A stretch of DNA of 64,000 nucleotides from Thiomonas intermedia (lineage in GTDB: Bacteria; Pseudomonadota; Gammaproteobacteria; Burkholderiales; Burkholderiaceae_C), in NCBI RefSeq assembly GCF_002028405.1, contig NZ_CP020046.1, forward strand, positions 2,046,001 through 2,110,000, read 5' to 3'. Below the pieces are notes generated by a model. The model did not search any database and was not told where the DNA came from. It was given only the letters and a program-made list of their open reading frames with translations. Shown here piece after piece: positions 25,369 through 34,760 of this stretch. Position 1 is the stretch's first letter, and the number at the start of each line of letters is the position of its first letter. Both the position numbers and the translations under genes were made by a program.

Positions 25369-25875
25369 ATGCAACATCCGTTTGCCATCCGCCCCCTGGC
25401 TTCCGTGCTGTTGGCCGCCGCCCTGATGTTTGGCGCTGGCAGCGCCTCGGCCGCCACGGCGCCCGCAGGCAAATTCACCGCGACCGCCAAGGTGGCCTCG
25501 ATCGACGAGGCTGCCGACCAGGGTGCGCAGATCTTCGCCAACGACACCTTCGGCACCAAGCAGACCTGGGTGCCGCCCAACGCCTTCAGCAGTCATCTGA
25601 TGACTTGCGCCGCCTGCCATACTGATGGTGGCAAGTCTGAAGGCACGGCGCCTTCGGGCGCGCATCTGCCCAGCCTGATCGGGGCGGCTGCGAAGTATCC
25701 GAAGTTCAAAGGCAAGAAGCAGGCCGTCTATACCCTGGAGCGGCAGATCGTGCATTGCGTGCGTTCGGGGATCATGGGCAAGCCGCCCGGCTACAACAGC
25801 CCGGAAATGATCGACCTCGTGGCCTATCTCACCCAGCTTTCCAAGGGCGCCACCATGGGACAGCAATTCAAGTGA
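25369..25875 (+). CDS. Exported c-type cytochrome with TsdA/SoxA-like domain
   Basis: A 168-residue periplasmic protein with a signal peptide (GSASA cleavage) and one heme-binding CAACH. After the heme site come GAHLPSLIGAAAKYPKF and VHCVRSGIMGKPP. The latter resembles the Cys-containing CxxRSMNGKP segment of thiosulfate dehydrogenase (TsdA) and SoxA, where the cysteine is a heme ligand. It therefore likely carries electrons or acts in sulfur-compound oxidation. The start at 25369 has GAGAGGA upstream. Its stop overlaps the GTG of the next cytochrome. Confidence 0.8.
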   Translation: MQHPFAIRPLASVLLAAALMFGAGSASAATAPAGKFTATAKVASIDEAADQGAQIFANDTFGTKQTWVPPNAFSSHLMTCAACHTDGGKSEGTAPSGAHLPSLIGAAAKYPKFKGKKQAVYTLERQIVHCVRSGIMGKPPGYNSPEMIDLVAYLTQLSKGATMGQQFK

Positions 25876-26219
25876 AGGGCTGGCGCGTCTGGGGGCTGGG
25901 AGCGTTGATCGCGCTGGGGGCGGCTCGCGCCGCCTCGGCGGCCTCTGCGTCGGAGATGCAGCAGCTTGCGCAGTCGGAGGGGTGCTTTTCCTGCCATGCC
26001 ATCGATCACAAGAAAGTGGGGCCGTCCTACCGAGCGGTGGCACAGCGCTATGCGCACAACCCCCATGCCGCCGCCATTTTGCAAGACGCGATTCTCAACG
26101 GCCATCAGGGCAGCTGGGGCGTCATCCCGATGCCGGCCTATGCGCCCGATGGCTATCTCAACCCGCACCAGGCGCTCGACCTGGCCCGGTGGATTCTGAG
26201 TCTGAAGCCCGCGTCCTGA
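25872..26219 (+). CDS. Small monoheme cytochrome c (c551/c552 type)
   Basis: A 115-residue protein starting at GTG 25872, which shares GTGA with the stop of the preceding cytochrome gene. It begins with a signal peptide (LIALGAARAASA), then CFSCH heme attachment, KVGPSYRAVAQRYA and a methionine in VIPMPAYAPDG as the sixth ligand. This is the class I cytochrome c551 pattern. The tight coupling suggests it is the electron acceptor of the TsdA-like cytochrome. A longer frame from ATG 25755 is out of phase with the real upstream gene and is rejected. Confidence 0.82.
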   Translation: MKGWRVWGLGALIALGAARAASAASASEMQQLAQSEGCFSCHAIDHKKVGPSYRAVAQRYAHNPHAAAILQDAILNGHQGSWGVIPMPAYAPDGYLNPHQALDLARWILSLKPAS

Positions 26220-26235
26220 GGGCGGAGGCGGCCAT

Positions 26236-26267
26236 AAAAAAACCGCAGCCGAGGCTGCGGTTTTTTT
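26236..26267. terminator. Bidirectional intrinsic terminator
   Basis: AAAAAAA, CCGCAGCC, a 2-nt loop, GGCTGCGG, TTTTTTT: an 8-bp perfect stem flanked by an A-tract and a T-tract. It ends the cytochrome pair on the plus strand and cspA on the minus strand. Confidence 0.93.
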
Positions 26268-26303
26268 GTTTGAACCCTTGCGGGTTCAGATCGTGTGGCG
26301 TGA

Positions 26304-26513
26304 TTACAGCGCCGTCACGTTCGAGGCCTGCAGGCCCTTGGGGCCTTGCTTGACTTCGAATTGCACGCGCTGGTTTTCGGCCAGGGTCTTGAAGCCATTG
26401 CCTTGAATTTCGCTGAAATGCACGAACAGGTCGGCATCACCGCCATCTTGCGCAATGAAGCCGAAGCCCTTGCTTTCGTTAAACCATTTGACGGAGCCAG
26501 TTTGCATAGCCAT
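26304..26513 (-). CDS. Cold-shock domain protein (CspA family)
   Basis: A 69-residue single OB-fold protein that binds single-stranded RNA and DNA. RNP1 is KGFGFIAQ and RNP2 is DLFVHFS. The start could be residue 1 (26513) or the second Met two codons on. Its message has a long structured 5' leader, the hallmark of cold-inducible csp genes. Confidence 0.95.
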   Translation of the reverse strand: MAMQTGSVKWFNESKGFGFIAQDGGDADLFVHFSEIQGNGFKTLAENQRVQFEVKQGPKGLQASNVTAL

Positions 26514-26529
26514 TTTCTTGAGTTCCTAA

Positions 26530-26585
26530 AAGTGATCTGCGCAGCAACATGCCCGCGCAGTGCAGAAACACGCCAGAAATCACTT
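26530..26585 (-). promoter_or_regulatory. Structured 5' UTR of the cold-shock gene
   Basis: A 7-bp outer stem (AAGTGAT at 26530-26536 with ATCACTT at 26579-26585) encloses a 6-bp hairpin (CTGCGC 26537-26542 with GCGCAG 26555-26560). It lies 17 nt upstream of the start codon, close to the ribosome-binding region. In enteric cspA mRNA, leader structures change with temperature; the same function is inferred here. Confidence 0.55.
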
Positions 26586-26681
26586 GGGGAATTCAATCGG
26601 GCCGCAACCAGCTGAAATCAGCCGACCGGGTTCAGACCTTGTTCTACAAAACGACCTGCTTTTGCGTTACTACGCTGCCAT

Positions 26682-26687
26682 TATAGT
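26682..26687 (-). promoter_or_regulatory. -10 box of the cold-shock gene
   Basis: A perfect TATAAT on the minus strand, with a weak -35, about 170 nt upstream of the coding start. This would give a 5' UTR of roughly 160 nt, similar to that of enteric cspA. Confidence 0.6.
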
Positions 26688-26765
26688 CGGTCTCCCATGC
26701 CTGGCGCATCGAGGGCTCCGGCAGAATGCGCGTCATGGCACAACACTCACATAAAGGACGTGCAC

Positions 26766-27545
26766 TTGATCGAGCCTCTGCTTCTGACCACAGCCCGGGT
26801 GACGACGTTCATCGACGCAGTCTTGCTGACGGGCGCGAGTGGATTTTTCTTTTCGCGCGAACAGCGACTCTTTCTGGTCACCAGCCGCCACGTCCTGCTC
26901 GATGACGCCACGGGCCATCATCCCAACCGCATCGAAATCGAGCTTCACACCGACGCTGAAAACCTCACCCAGCAGGTCCAGCTGTCGGCGCCGCTGTACC
27001 GCGAAGGACAGCGTCTGTGGCGGCAGGGTCAGGACGCCGGCGGCGACATCGACGTGGCCGTGCTCGAACTCGACCGCGCAGCGCTGCCCGAGGCGCCGGC
27101 GATCCGCAGCTTCACCCCAGCGCATCTGCAAAGGGCGCTCGACGCCGTGGAGGTGGGCGATTCGCTGCTGATCGTGGGGTTTCCGCTCGGATTTCACGAC
27201 ACCCTGCATCATCTTCCGGTGGCCCGGCAGGCGGTGATCGCGTCATCGTTCGGCCTGCGGTTCCAGGGGCAGGGCTACTTTCTCACGGACGGACGCACCC
27301 ACCGGGGAACCAGTGGCGCCCCCGTGGTGATGCGCGGCGCTCAGACCCGCGATGATCTGAACTGGACGCTGCTGGGTGTGCATTCCGCGCGCATCGACAT
27401 GGGCGGTCGCGACCTTCAGCAAGACGAATCGCTGGGCCTGAACTGCGCCTGGTATGCCGACATCCTGCTCACCCTCACCGACGACCCCGAAGACCCCGGT
27501 GCGGCCAGCGAAGCCGGGGCCGAGGCACCGCCAGAGGAGGCCTGA
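26766..27545 (+). CDS. Trypsin-like serine peptidase, cytoplasmic
   Basis: A protein of about 259 residues with the chymotrypsin-fold triad: His in LVTSRHVLLDD, Asp in GGDIDVAVLEL and Ser in RGTSGAPVV. There is no signal peptide or PDZ domain, unlike Deg proteases, and the tail is acidic (DDPEDPG...PPEEA). No upstream ATG has a ribosome-binding site; a TTG at 26766 has AAAGGA 7 nt upstream and is chosen. GTG 26760 and ATG 26697 are alternatives. The role is unknown; a defence or quality-control sensor is possible but unsupported. Confidence 0.75.
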   Translation: MIEPLLLTTARVTTFIDAVLLTGASGFFFSREQRLFLVTSRHVLLDDATGHHPNRIEIELHTDAENLTQQVQLSAPLYREGQRLWRQGQDAGGDIDVAVLELDRAALPEAPAIRSFTPAHLQRALDAVEVGDSLLIVGFPLGFHDTLHHLPVARQAVIASSFGLRFQGQGYFLTDGRTHRGTSGAPVVMRGAQTRDDLNWTLLGVHSARIDMGGRDLQQDESLGLNCAWYADILLTLTDDPEDPGAASEAGAEAPPEEA

Positions 27546-27641
27546 AGCCGCGGTCGCAGAGCCGGTCGAACCCGCGTTTCGGGCATGACTTATGCTGTAT
27601 CGGATCGATACAGACTGTCCGTCCGAAACCCTGACGCCTCA

Positions 27642-29621
27642 ATGACCGGCCTCGAACTCACCCTGCTCTACCTGGTTGCCGCCGTGCTGGGCGTGGCCCT
27701 GTTTCGCGCCTTGTCCATGCCGCCGATGCTTGGCTATCTGGCCGTGGGCGTCGTCATCGGTCCCAATGCGCTGGCGCTGGCCGGGGACACGGCGGGCATG
27801 CAGCACCTGGCCGAGTTCGGCGTGGTGTTCCTGATGTTTTCCATCGGGCTGGAATTCAGCCTGGGCCAGCTCAAGGCCATGCGTTCTCTGGTGTTCGGGC
27901 TCGGCGCCACGCAGGTGCTGGCGGTCATGGCCGCCGTGCTGCTGACCAGTCTGGCCTTCGCCTATGCCATGCCGACGTTCTGGACGCAGCCGGTGGCTGC
28001 GGGCATCGCCATTGGCGGGGCCTTCGCCATGTCGTCCACCGCCATCGTGGTCAAGCTGCTGGCCGAGAAGATCGAGCTCGATTCGCCGCACGGCCGGCAC
28101 ATCATCGGCGTGCTGCTGTTTCAAGACCTGGCGGTGGTGCCTTTGCTGATCCTCATTCCCGCGCTGGCCTCGCACAGCGACAACCTCTCCTGGCTGCTGG
28201 CGGGGGCCTTGCTGAAGGCCGTGGTGGTGCTGGCCGTCATCTTGCTGGCGGGCGGGCGTTTGCTGCAGCCCTGGCTGCGCATCGTGGTGCGACGCAGGTC
28301 GGATGAGTTGTTCATGCTCAATCTGCTGCTGCTCACGCTCGGACTGGCCTGGATCACCGAAATGGCGGGGTTGTCCATGGCACTGGGGGCGTTTCTGGCC
28401 GGCATGTTGATTGCCGAGACACCCTACCGCGCGCAGGTGGAGGCCGATATCCGTCCCTTCCGTGACGTCCTGCTGGGCTTGTTCTTCATCACCATCGGCA
28501 TGCTGCTGGATTGGCGTCTGGTGCTCGCGCAGTGGTGGCTGGTGCTGCTCTTGGCGGTGTTGCCGCCGGTGATCAAGGCTGCGCTGGTGTTCGGCATCGA
28601 ACGCCTGCGCAAGACGCCGCCGGGTCTGAGCCTGCGCGTCGGGCTGTGGCTGGCGCCGGCCGGGGAGTTCGGCATCGTGCTGCTCAACATCGCCTCGGGG
28701 GACAAGCTCATTCCCCCCGAAGTGCTCAATCCGGTGCTGGCGGCCATGGTCATCTCCATGCTTTACACCCCGCTGCTGGGTCAATATATCGACCGTATCG
28801 TGCTCAAGATTTCATCGGCCGACTGGATGTTGGCCTCGTTGCAGCTCACGAATATCGCGCGCAGCTCCATCAAGGCGCAGAACCACGTCATCATCTGCGG
28901 CTTTGGCCGCTGCGGCCAAAATCTCGCGCGCCTGCTCGATACCGAGCACATCGCCCATGTCGCCCTCGACCTCGATCCCGACCGCGTGGCGCAGACCAAG
29001 GCGGCCGGGCAGAACGTGGTGTACGGCGATTCCACCCGTCTGGCCACGTTGCAGGCGGCGGGGCTGCAACGGGCCAGCGCCGTGGTCATCACCTATGCCG
29101 AAACGCATTCGGCGCTGCGCATCCTGCATCTCATGCGCGAGCACGCGCCGCATGTTCCGGTGGTGGTTCGCACCATGGACGACGGCCCGCTCGAAGCGCT
29201 GCGCCAGGCCGGCGCGGCCGAAGTGGTGCCCGAGATTCTGGAAGGTTCGCTGATGCTGGCGTCGCACACCCTGGCGCTGGTGGGCGTGCCGTTGCCGCGC
29301 GTGCTCAAGCGCGTGCGGCATGCGCGTGCCGCACGCTACGGGCTGCTGCGCGACTGGTTTCACGGCAGCGACGATGCCTCGCTGGAAGAGGCCGAGCAGC
29401 CGCGTCTGCAGTCGGTCACCCTCACCGCCGAGGCCGCAGCCGTGGGGCAGATGTTGCGCATGGTGAGTCGCGATGGCGCACGCGTCACGCAAGTTCGACG
29501 CAGCAACGGCCAGGTGCTCCGACCGGCTCCGACCTTGTTGCTGCAGGAGGGCGACACCGTGGTGCTGTCCGGTCTGCCCGATGCGCTGTCTCTGGCCGAG
29601 GAGGCCTTGCTGCGAGGGTAA
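27642..29621 (+). CDS. CPA2-family cation:proton antiporter with TrkA domains (KefB/YbaL type)
   Basis: A 659-residue protein. The first ~390 residues hold about 12-13 helices with the CPA2 signatures [14 protein letters not shown] and [12 protein letters not shown] cytosolic RCK_N (TrkA-N) domain follows from about 407 ([17 protein letters not shown], with ALDLDPDRV), then a TrkA_C domain to the end. It exchanges K+ or Na+ for H+ under nucleotide control. The start at 27642 is the first codon of the conserved transmembrane region; the upstream frame from 27585 is less likely. Confidence 0.88.
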   Translation: MTGLELTLLYLVAAVLGVALFRALSMPPMLGYLAVGVVIGPNALALAGDTAGMQHLAEFGVVFLMFSIGLEFSLGQLKAMRSLVFGLGATQVLAVMAAVLLTSLAFAYAMPTFWTQPVAAGIAIGGAFAMSSTAIVVKLLAEKIELDSPHGRHIIGVLLFQDLAVVPLLILIPALASHSDNLSWLLAGALLKAVVVLAVILLAGGRLLQPWLRIVVRRRSDELFMLNLLLLTLGLAWITEMAGLSMALGAFLAGMLIAETPYRAQVEADIRPFRDVLLGLFFITIGMLLDWRLVLAQWWLVLLLAVLPPVIKAALVFGIERLRKTPPGLSLRVGLWLAPAGEFGIVLLNIASGDKLIPPEVLNPVLAAMVISMLYTPLLGQYIDRIVLKISSADWMLASLQLTNIARSSIKAQNHVIICGFGRCGQNLARLLDTEHIAHVALDLDPDRVAQTKAAGQNVVYGDSTRLATLQAAGLQRASAVVITYAETHSALRILHLMREHAPHVPVVVRTMDDGPLEALRQAGAAEVVPEILEGSLMLASHTLALVGVPLPRVLKRVRHARAARYGLLRDWFHGSDDASLEEAEQPRLQSVTLTAEAAAVGQMLRMVSRDGARVTQVRRSNGQVLRPAPTLLLQEGDTVVLSGLPDALSLAEEALLRG

Positions 29622-29710
29622 AGGCCGACGGCTGGCCTCGCGGCGCTCGCTTCGCCCTGGCTCGCGATGGTCTATGCTGTGCGGATTCCCAGTTACCCGT
29701 CGGATCTGCC

Positions 29711-30769
<1,059 letters not shown>

Positions 30770-30775
30770 GCGCGG

Positions 30776-32086
30776 TCAATACGCCAGATAGCCGTTCGGT
30801 GCGCTGGCGTTGGTGCCTTCGAGGCCCGTGGCGATCGATCGGCCGTAGAAAAACGGCAGTCCCAGATCGACGAAACCGTTGATTGCCACCGTTCCGCCCA
30901 GGGCGGGCAGCGCGGTGTTCTGCGTCTGGAACATATTTTGCGCATTGCCGATCACGACGGTCTGTGCCGGGCCATACGCCTGACTGGCCAGTTGCAGACC
31001 GACCGCAAGGCTGAAAGGCTGGGTCGGACAGTAAAACGCCGAACCGCAGGTCGGCACGCCGCTCAGCGCCAGGTAATAGCCGTTGGAGCCGCTGTCCACA
31101 AAGCCCGCCTGCGCCGTGCCGTTCACCGTCAGCGACAGATTGCCCGCGCTGTCGAGCGGGTAGATCTGTCCGGCGCCCAGGGTGTTGTTGGTCTGGGTGT
31201 TGATGCCGAAAGTCAGAGTGCCGTTCGCACTCGCCGCGCCATTGGGAAGCGGCACGCCGGGCAGCGCGAGGATGCTGCCATTGTTGTCGTTGGCAAAAGC
31301 GGCGATGGGGTTGATGCCCTGCTGGGAGAGGGGTGCGGTGGCTCCGGAACAAGTGCTGCTGGTGCAGGCGTAATACACCCCAGGACTGGTACTTCGTGCG
31401 CAGGCACTGCCGCAGTCGTACTTGAGATTGCTGATGCCCAGAATGCCGTTGGCCACATTGGCAAAACTGCTGGAAAAATCGGTACCGCCTTGTGCGGTGC
31501 AGGCGCCAGGTACGGAAGGCAGCGTGGTGTCGCCCATCAGTTGAATCGGGATGGCGGAGGCGGTGGTTTCACCGCCGATCTGCACGATGGCCTGCCGCAT
31601 GCTGCCCCACATATAACCCGAGGCGAACTGCGCGCAGGCAGCCAGCGTGCCGCCACCGCTGGAGATCGCGGGAAGGGCGCTCAGGGTGCTGCCTTGCAGT
31701 GCACCGGCATACAGCCTCAAGCCCTGCGAGCCGGTGTCGATCAGCACATTCGGGATGGCTTGACACGAGCCGCCCCCGGGCGCGCAGACCGTCACGGTGA
31801 CATAGGGCGTGTTGGCCGTGAGCGTGCTGCTGCCCGGCAACTGCTTGATGTTCACCGGGACGACGTTGGTGCCCGAGGCGGAGGGCTGGCCAGCGACTCC
31901 GCCCAGATTGGTGTTGTCGCCCGGAACGACGTTGCTGAGATCGGTGTTGTAGCTCGGAGCCGTCGGTGCGGAGGCTGGCGAACTGCCACCTCCGCCGCCG
32001 CCGCATGCGGCGAGCAGCATGGCAGTGCCGAGAACGGCGATGATGGACAGGCGGCGCAGCAAGATCAGACGGGGGTTTGGCAACAT
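30776..32086 (-). CDS. DUF3443-family lipoprotein with pepsin-like motifs (copy A)
   Basis: A 436-residue secreted lipoprotein with lipobox LLAAC (C28) and a poly-Gly linker. Two aspartate loops, LIDTGSQGLRL (D117) and FVDSGSNGYYL (D331), about 214 residues apart, and an intervening NGILGIS then GTLTFGI follow the order of pepsin-family aspartic proteases. Cysteine pairs suggest disulfides and an extracytoplasmic site. DUF3443 has no established function that I know of; the protease reading is inference. It is the last gene of a DUF2844-DUF3443-DUF3443 run and about half identical to its neighbour. Confidence 0.8.
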   Translation of the reverse strand: MLPNPRLILLRRLSIIAVLGTAMLLAACGGGGGGSSPASAPTAPSYNTDLSNVVPGDNTNLGGVAGQPSASGTNVVPVNIKQLPGSSTLTANTPYVTVTVCAPGGGSCQAIPNVLIDTGSQGLRLYAGALQGSTLSALPAISSGGGTLAACAQFASGYMWGSMRQAIVQIGGETTASAIPIQLMGDTTLPSVPGACTAQGGTDFSSSFANVANGILGISNLKYDCGSACARSTSPGVYYACTSSTCSGATAPLSQQGINPIAAFANDNNGSILALPGVPLPNGAASANGTLTFGINTQTNNTLGAGQIYPLDSAGNLSLTVNGTAQAGFVDSGSNGYYLALSGVPTCGSAFYCPTQPFSLAVGLQLASQAYGPAQTVVIGNAQNMFQTQNTALPALGGTVAINGFVDLGLPFFYGRSIATGLEGTNASAPNGYLAY

Positions 32087-32185
32087 CGTCGCGGCCTTTG
32101 CTTCAGTTCAAGGGCAGGTCGTGGGGGATGAAGAACGCATTGAATCGCTTGTCAGTGACAGATGCCACGGCGCAGCACGCCAGCT

Positions 32186-33418
32186 TCAGAACGCCCAATA
32201 GCCATAGGGCGCGCTGGCGTCGGTGCCTTCGAGCCCGGTGGCGATGGGGCGTCCGTAGAAGAACGGCAACCCGAGATCGGCGAAGTGCGCAATGGCGGCG
32301 GTGCCGCCGAGCGCGGGCAGGGCGGTGTATTTCTGCGCGAACATGGCGTTTGCGTTGCCGATGAGCAGGTTCTGCGCGCTGGCCGCGCCGCGAAGTTGCA
32401 CCGTCAGCGCGACCGGGCTGCTGGGGCAGTACCAGCTCGATGCGGCATTCGGCGTGCAGCGGGGCACGCTGGAGTCGAGGTCGAGGAAGTAGCCGTTGGA
32501 GCCACTGTCGATAAAGCCACGGCCATAGACGCCGTCGATGCGGCCGCTGATGTAGGCGTCTTGATTGATGGGGAACAGTTGGGCGCTAGAGGGCAGTGCG
32601 TTGTTGGTCTGCGTGCCGATGCCGAAGACCAGGGTTCCGGTGGCGCTGGCCGCGCCGCTGGCCGGCACGGCGGGCAGGTTCAGGATGCTGCCGTTGTTGT
32701 CCGCCGCGAAGGCCGAAACAGGGTTGGTGCCCTGCTGCGCAAGTTCGGCACTGGTCTGGGCGCAGATGCCGTTGGCGCAGCTGTAATACATCGCCGGGCG
32801 CTGGTCGGCGGGCGTGGCCTCGGTGCAGCCGAAGCCGCAGTCGTGAATGAAATTGCTGATGCCCAGGATGCCATTGGCCACCGGCGCGAAGCGGGAGGCG
32901 AAGTCCGTGCCCTGCGCCTCGCAGCTGGCCGGCGCGACGGGCAGCGTGGGGTCGTTCATGAACTGGATGGGGATGGCCGAGGTCGTGACCTCGCCGCCGA
33001 TCTGCACCGTGGCCAGGTGCATGCTGCCCCAGGCGTAGCCCGAAGCGAACTGGGCGCAGGCCGCCAGGGTGCCGCCGTTCGACGGCAGACCGGGCAGATT
33101 CAGGCTGACCTTGTTCGTGAACAGCCGCAAGCCGGCGGAGCCGGTGTCCACCATCACGTCGTGGATGGTCTGGCAGTTGCCCTGGGTGTCGCAGACCGTG
33201 ACATCCACATAGGGCGTATTGGCGGTGAGGGTGGAGGTGTTGGTTTCGAGCTGGCGGATGCTGACGGCCGCTACGTTGCTTCCGACGGCGGGGCTGGTGA
33301 GCGAGGCGGTCGGCGCGGGGGAGGAGCCGCCGCCTCCACCGCCGCAGCCGCTCAACAGCAATGCGGCCAGCGCCGCGATGCGACGAAGCCGCTTGGCCGA
33401 GCGCGATCGGGAATGCAT
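32186..33418 (-). CDS. DUF3443-family lipoprotein with pepsin-like motifs (copy B)
   Basis: A 410-residue paralogue of the next gene downstream. Lipobox LLSGC gives a lipid anchor at C25, followed by Gly/Ser/Pro-rich spacer. The paired loops are VMVDTGSAGLRL (D91) and FIDSGSNGYFL (D304), with NGILGIS and GTLVFGI between. The C-terminus FFYGRPIATGLEGTDASAP is almost the same as in copy A, while the N-terminal spacer differs. It lies 13 nt after the DUF2844 gene and 99 nt before copy A. Confidence 0.8.
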   Translation of the reverse strand: MHSRSRSAKRLRRIAALAALLLSGCGGGGGGSSPAPTASLTSPAVGSNVAAVSIRQLETNTSTLTANTPYVDVTVCDTQGNCQTIHDVMVDTGSAGLRLFTNKVSLNLPGLPSNGGTLAACAQFASGYAWGSMHLATVQIGGEVTTSAIPIQFMNDPTLPVAPASCEAQGTDFASRFAPVANGILGISNFIHDCGFGCTEATPADQRPAMYYSCANGICAQTSAELAQQGTNPVSAFAADNNGSILNLPAVPASGAASATGTLVFGIGTQTNNALPSSAQLFPINQDAYISGRIDGVYGRGFIDSGSNGYFLDLDSSVPRCTPNAASSWYCPSSPVALTVQLRGAASAQNLLIGNANAMFAQKYTALPALGGTAAIAHFADLGLPFFYGRPIATGLEGTDASAPYGYWAF

Positions 33419-33431
33419 GGACGCCGCCCGT

Positions 33432-33926
33432 TCAGGGTTGCAGGGTGGACGGATCGAACCCGGCGGGCACCAGCGAGGGCACCCAGGCCACGCCGAGGAA
33501 GCCGCGCATGCGGCCCGCGCTGTGCACGACGATGTCGCTTCCCGTCACCAGCGAGAGATTGAGCTGCTGCGTCTGCGTCTTGGCCGCGTCGACGTAAGGC
33601 GAAAAGTAGCTGCCGAGCAACTGCTGCAGATCGGGTTTGAACGGGCCTTTCCAGGTCACCGCAAACACCACGCCCGCCGGATTGGCGTATTCGGTCACGG
33701 TCACGCCCTGTGGGGTCTGCAGCGTTTGCGACTGCACCGTGGAGGCGCTGTCAGCCGAGGCGCCGGTGGCGGCCTTCGCCGTGAATCGCTGAACCTGGGT
33801 GACAGGCTGGCCGTCCTGGGGCGCTTGCGACAGCGGCCGACCGAGTCCGGCGTAGGCCGACATGCCGCTCAGCGCGAGGGTGAGACCGACGAGGGGGGCG
33901 AACAGGCGAGGACGGAATGCGACCAT
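33432..33926 (-). CDS. DUF2844-family exported protein
   Basis: A 164-residue protein with a Sec signal peptide (LVGLTLALSGMSAYA). The mature part is one compact domain containing VTVTEYANPAGVVFAVTW and FLGVAWVPSLVPAGFDPSTL. DUF2844 proteins are found beside DUF3443 proteins in Burkholderiales, and the function of the pair is unknown. It leads the three-gene run; the ATG at 33926 is chosen over 33941 to keep the signal peptide compact. Confidence 0.72.
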   Translation of the reverse strand: MVAFRPRLFAPLVGLTLALSGMSAYAGLGRPLSQAPQDGQPVTQVQRFTAKAATGASADSASTVQSQTLQTPQGVTVTEYANPAGVVFAVTWKGPFKPDLQQLLGSYFSPYVDAAKTQTQQLNLSLVTGSDIVVHSAGRMRGFLGVAWVPSLVPAGFDPSTLQP

Positions 33927-34025
33927 GACGGCGGGCTGCACGAAAAGGGATATTGAGCCCGCAGTCTAGCGAGACACTGCGCTCAGCCTCATTCATTCAG
34001 GACAAAAATCGGGGCGAAATCTCGA

Positions 34026-34676
34026 TTACTCCACACCTTCGTTCAGGCTGCGATCGAGATGGGCGGTGTCGCCCCAGCCCACCAGGGTGAGCTGGCCCTG
34101 GGCATACAGCAAGCGGTTGAGCGCTGCGTTGCGCAGCTCGAAGCTGCGCGGGGCCTGCAAGTCCTGCCCGGTGGCGGCGCGGTAGAAGGCGTCGAGCACG
34201 CCGCCGTGCACGGCCACGACGATGAGCTGCGCCGGATGGCGCGCAGCGACGGTCCGCAGCGCGGTCTGGGCGCGTGCGGCGAAATCGCGCAGCGATTCCC
34301 CGCCGGGTGCGGCAAAGTCAGGGTCGCGATGGCGCCAGCGCGCGCAAAGCTCGGGATGCTGCGGCTCCAGCGCGGCAAAGCTGTGGCCTTCGAACGCGCC
34401 GAAGCAGCGTTCACGCAGGCTGGAGTCGCGGATGACGCTCAGGCCATGCGGCGCGGCGATGGCCTCGGCTGTCTGCCAGGCCCGTTGCAGATCGCTGGCG
34501 TAGACCGCGGCAATGGGCTCATCGGCCAGGGCTCCGGCGGCGAGTCGGGCCTGGTCCAGGCCGCGCGCGTTCAGCGGAATGTCGGTATGGCCCTGGATGC
34601 GTGCGGCGGCGTTCCAGTCGGTTTCGCCATGGCGGATGGCGATGATGCGGGTGGGTTCGGGGAGGTTCTCAAGCAT
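34026..34676 (-). CDS. Histidine phosphatase superfamily protein (GpmB/CobC-like)
   Basis: A 216-residue phosphatase. The catalytic RHG motif is in IAIRHGETDWN, the second His lies in VVAVHGGVLDAF, and LRERCFGAFEG is the acid-carrying segment. Such proteins are phosphoglycerate-mutase-like phosphatases; the substrate cannot be assigned. It is the last gene of the minus-strand run from marR, separated from pagL by a hairpin, so it may be read independently. Confidence 0.82.
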   Translation of the reverse strand: MLENLPEPTRIIAIRHGETDWNAAARIQGHTDIPLNARGLDQARLAAGALADEPIAAVYASDLQRAWQTAEAIAAPHGLSVIRDSSLRERCFGAFEGHSFAALEPQHPELCARWRHRDPDFAAPGGESLRDFAARAQTALRTVAARHPAQLIVVAVHGGVLDAFYRAATGQDLQAPRSFELRNAALNRLLYAQGQLTLVGWGDTAHLDRSLNEGVE

Positions 34677-34722
34677 GGTGCCCGCATTGTGCCGCAGCAC
34701 CTCTCGGCCTCCTGCGGCCCCG

Positions 34723-34746
34723 GCCCCGCTCAAGGAGATGCGGGGC
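34723..34746 (-). terminator. Hairpin after pagL
   Basis: GCCCCGC and GCGGGGC (7 bp) with a 10-nt loop lie 15 nt beyond the pagL stop. There is no T-run, so it may be a weak terminator or an mRNA-protecting hairpin before the histidine phosphatase gene. Confidence 0.4.
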
Positions 34747-34760
34747 TGTCCCTGGGCAGA

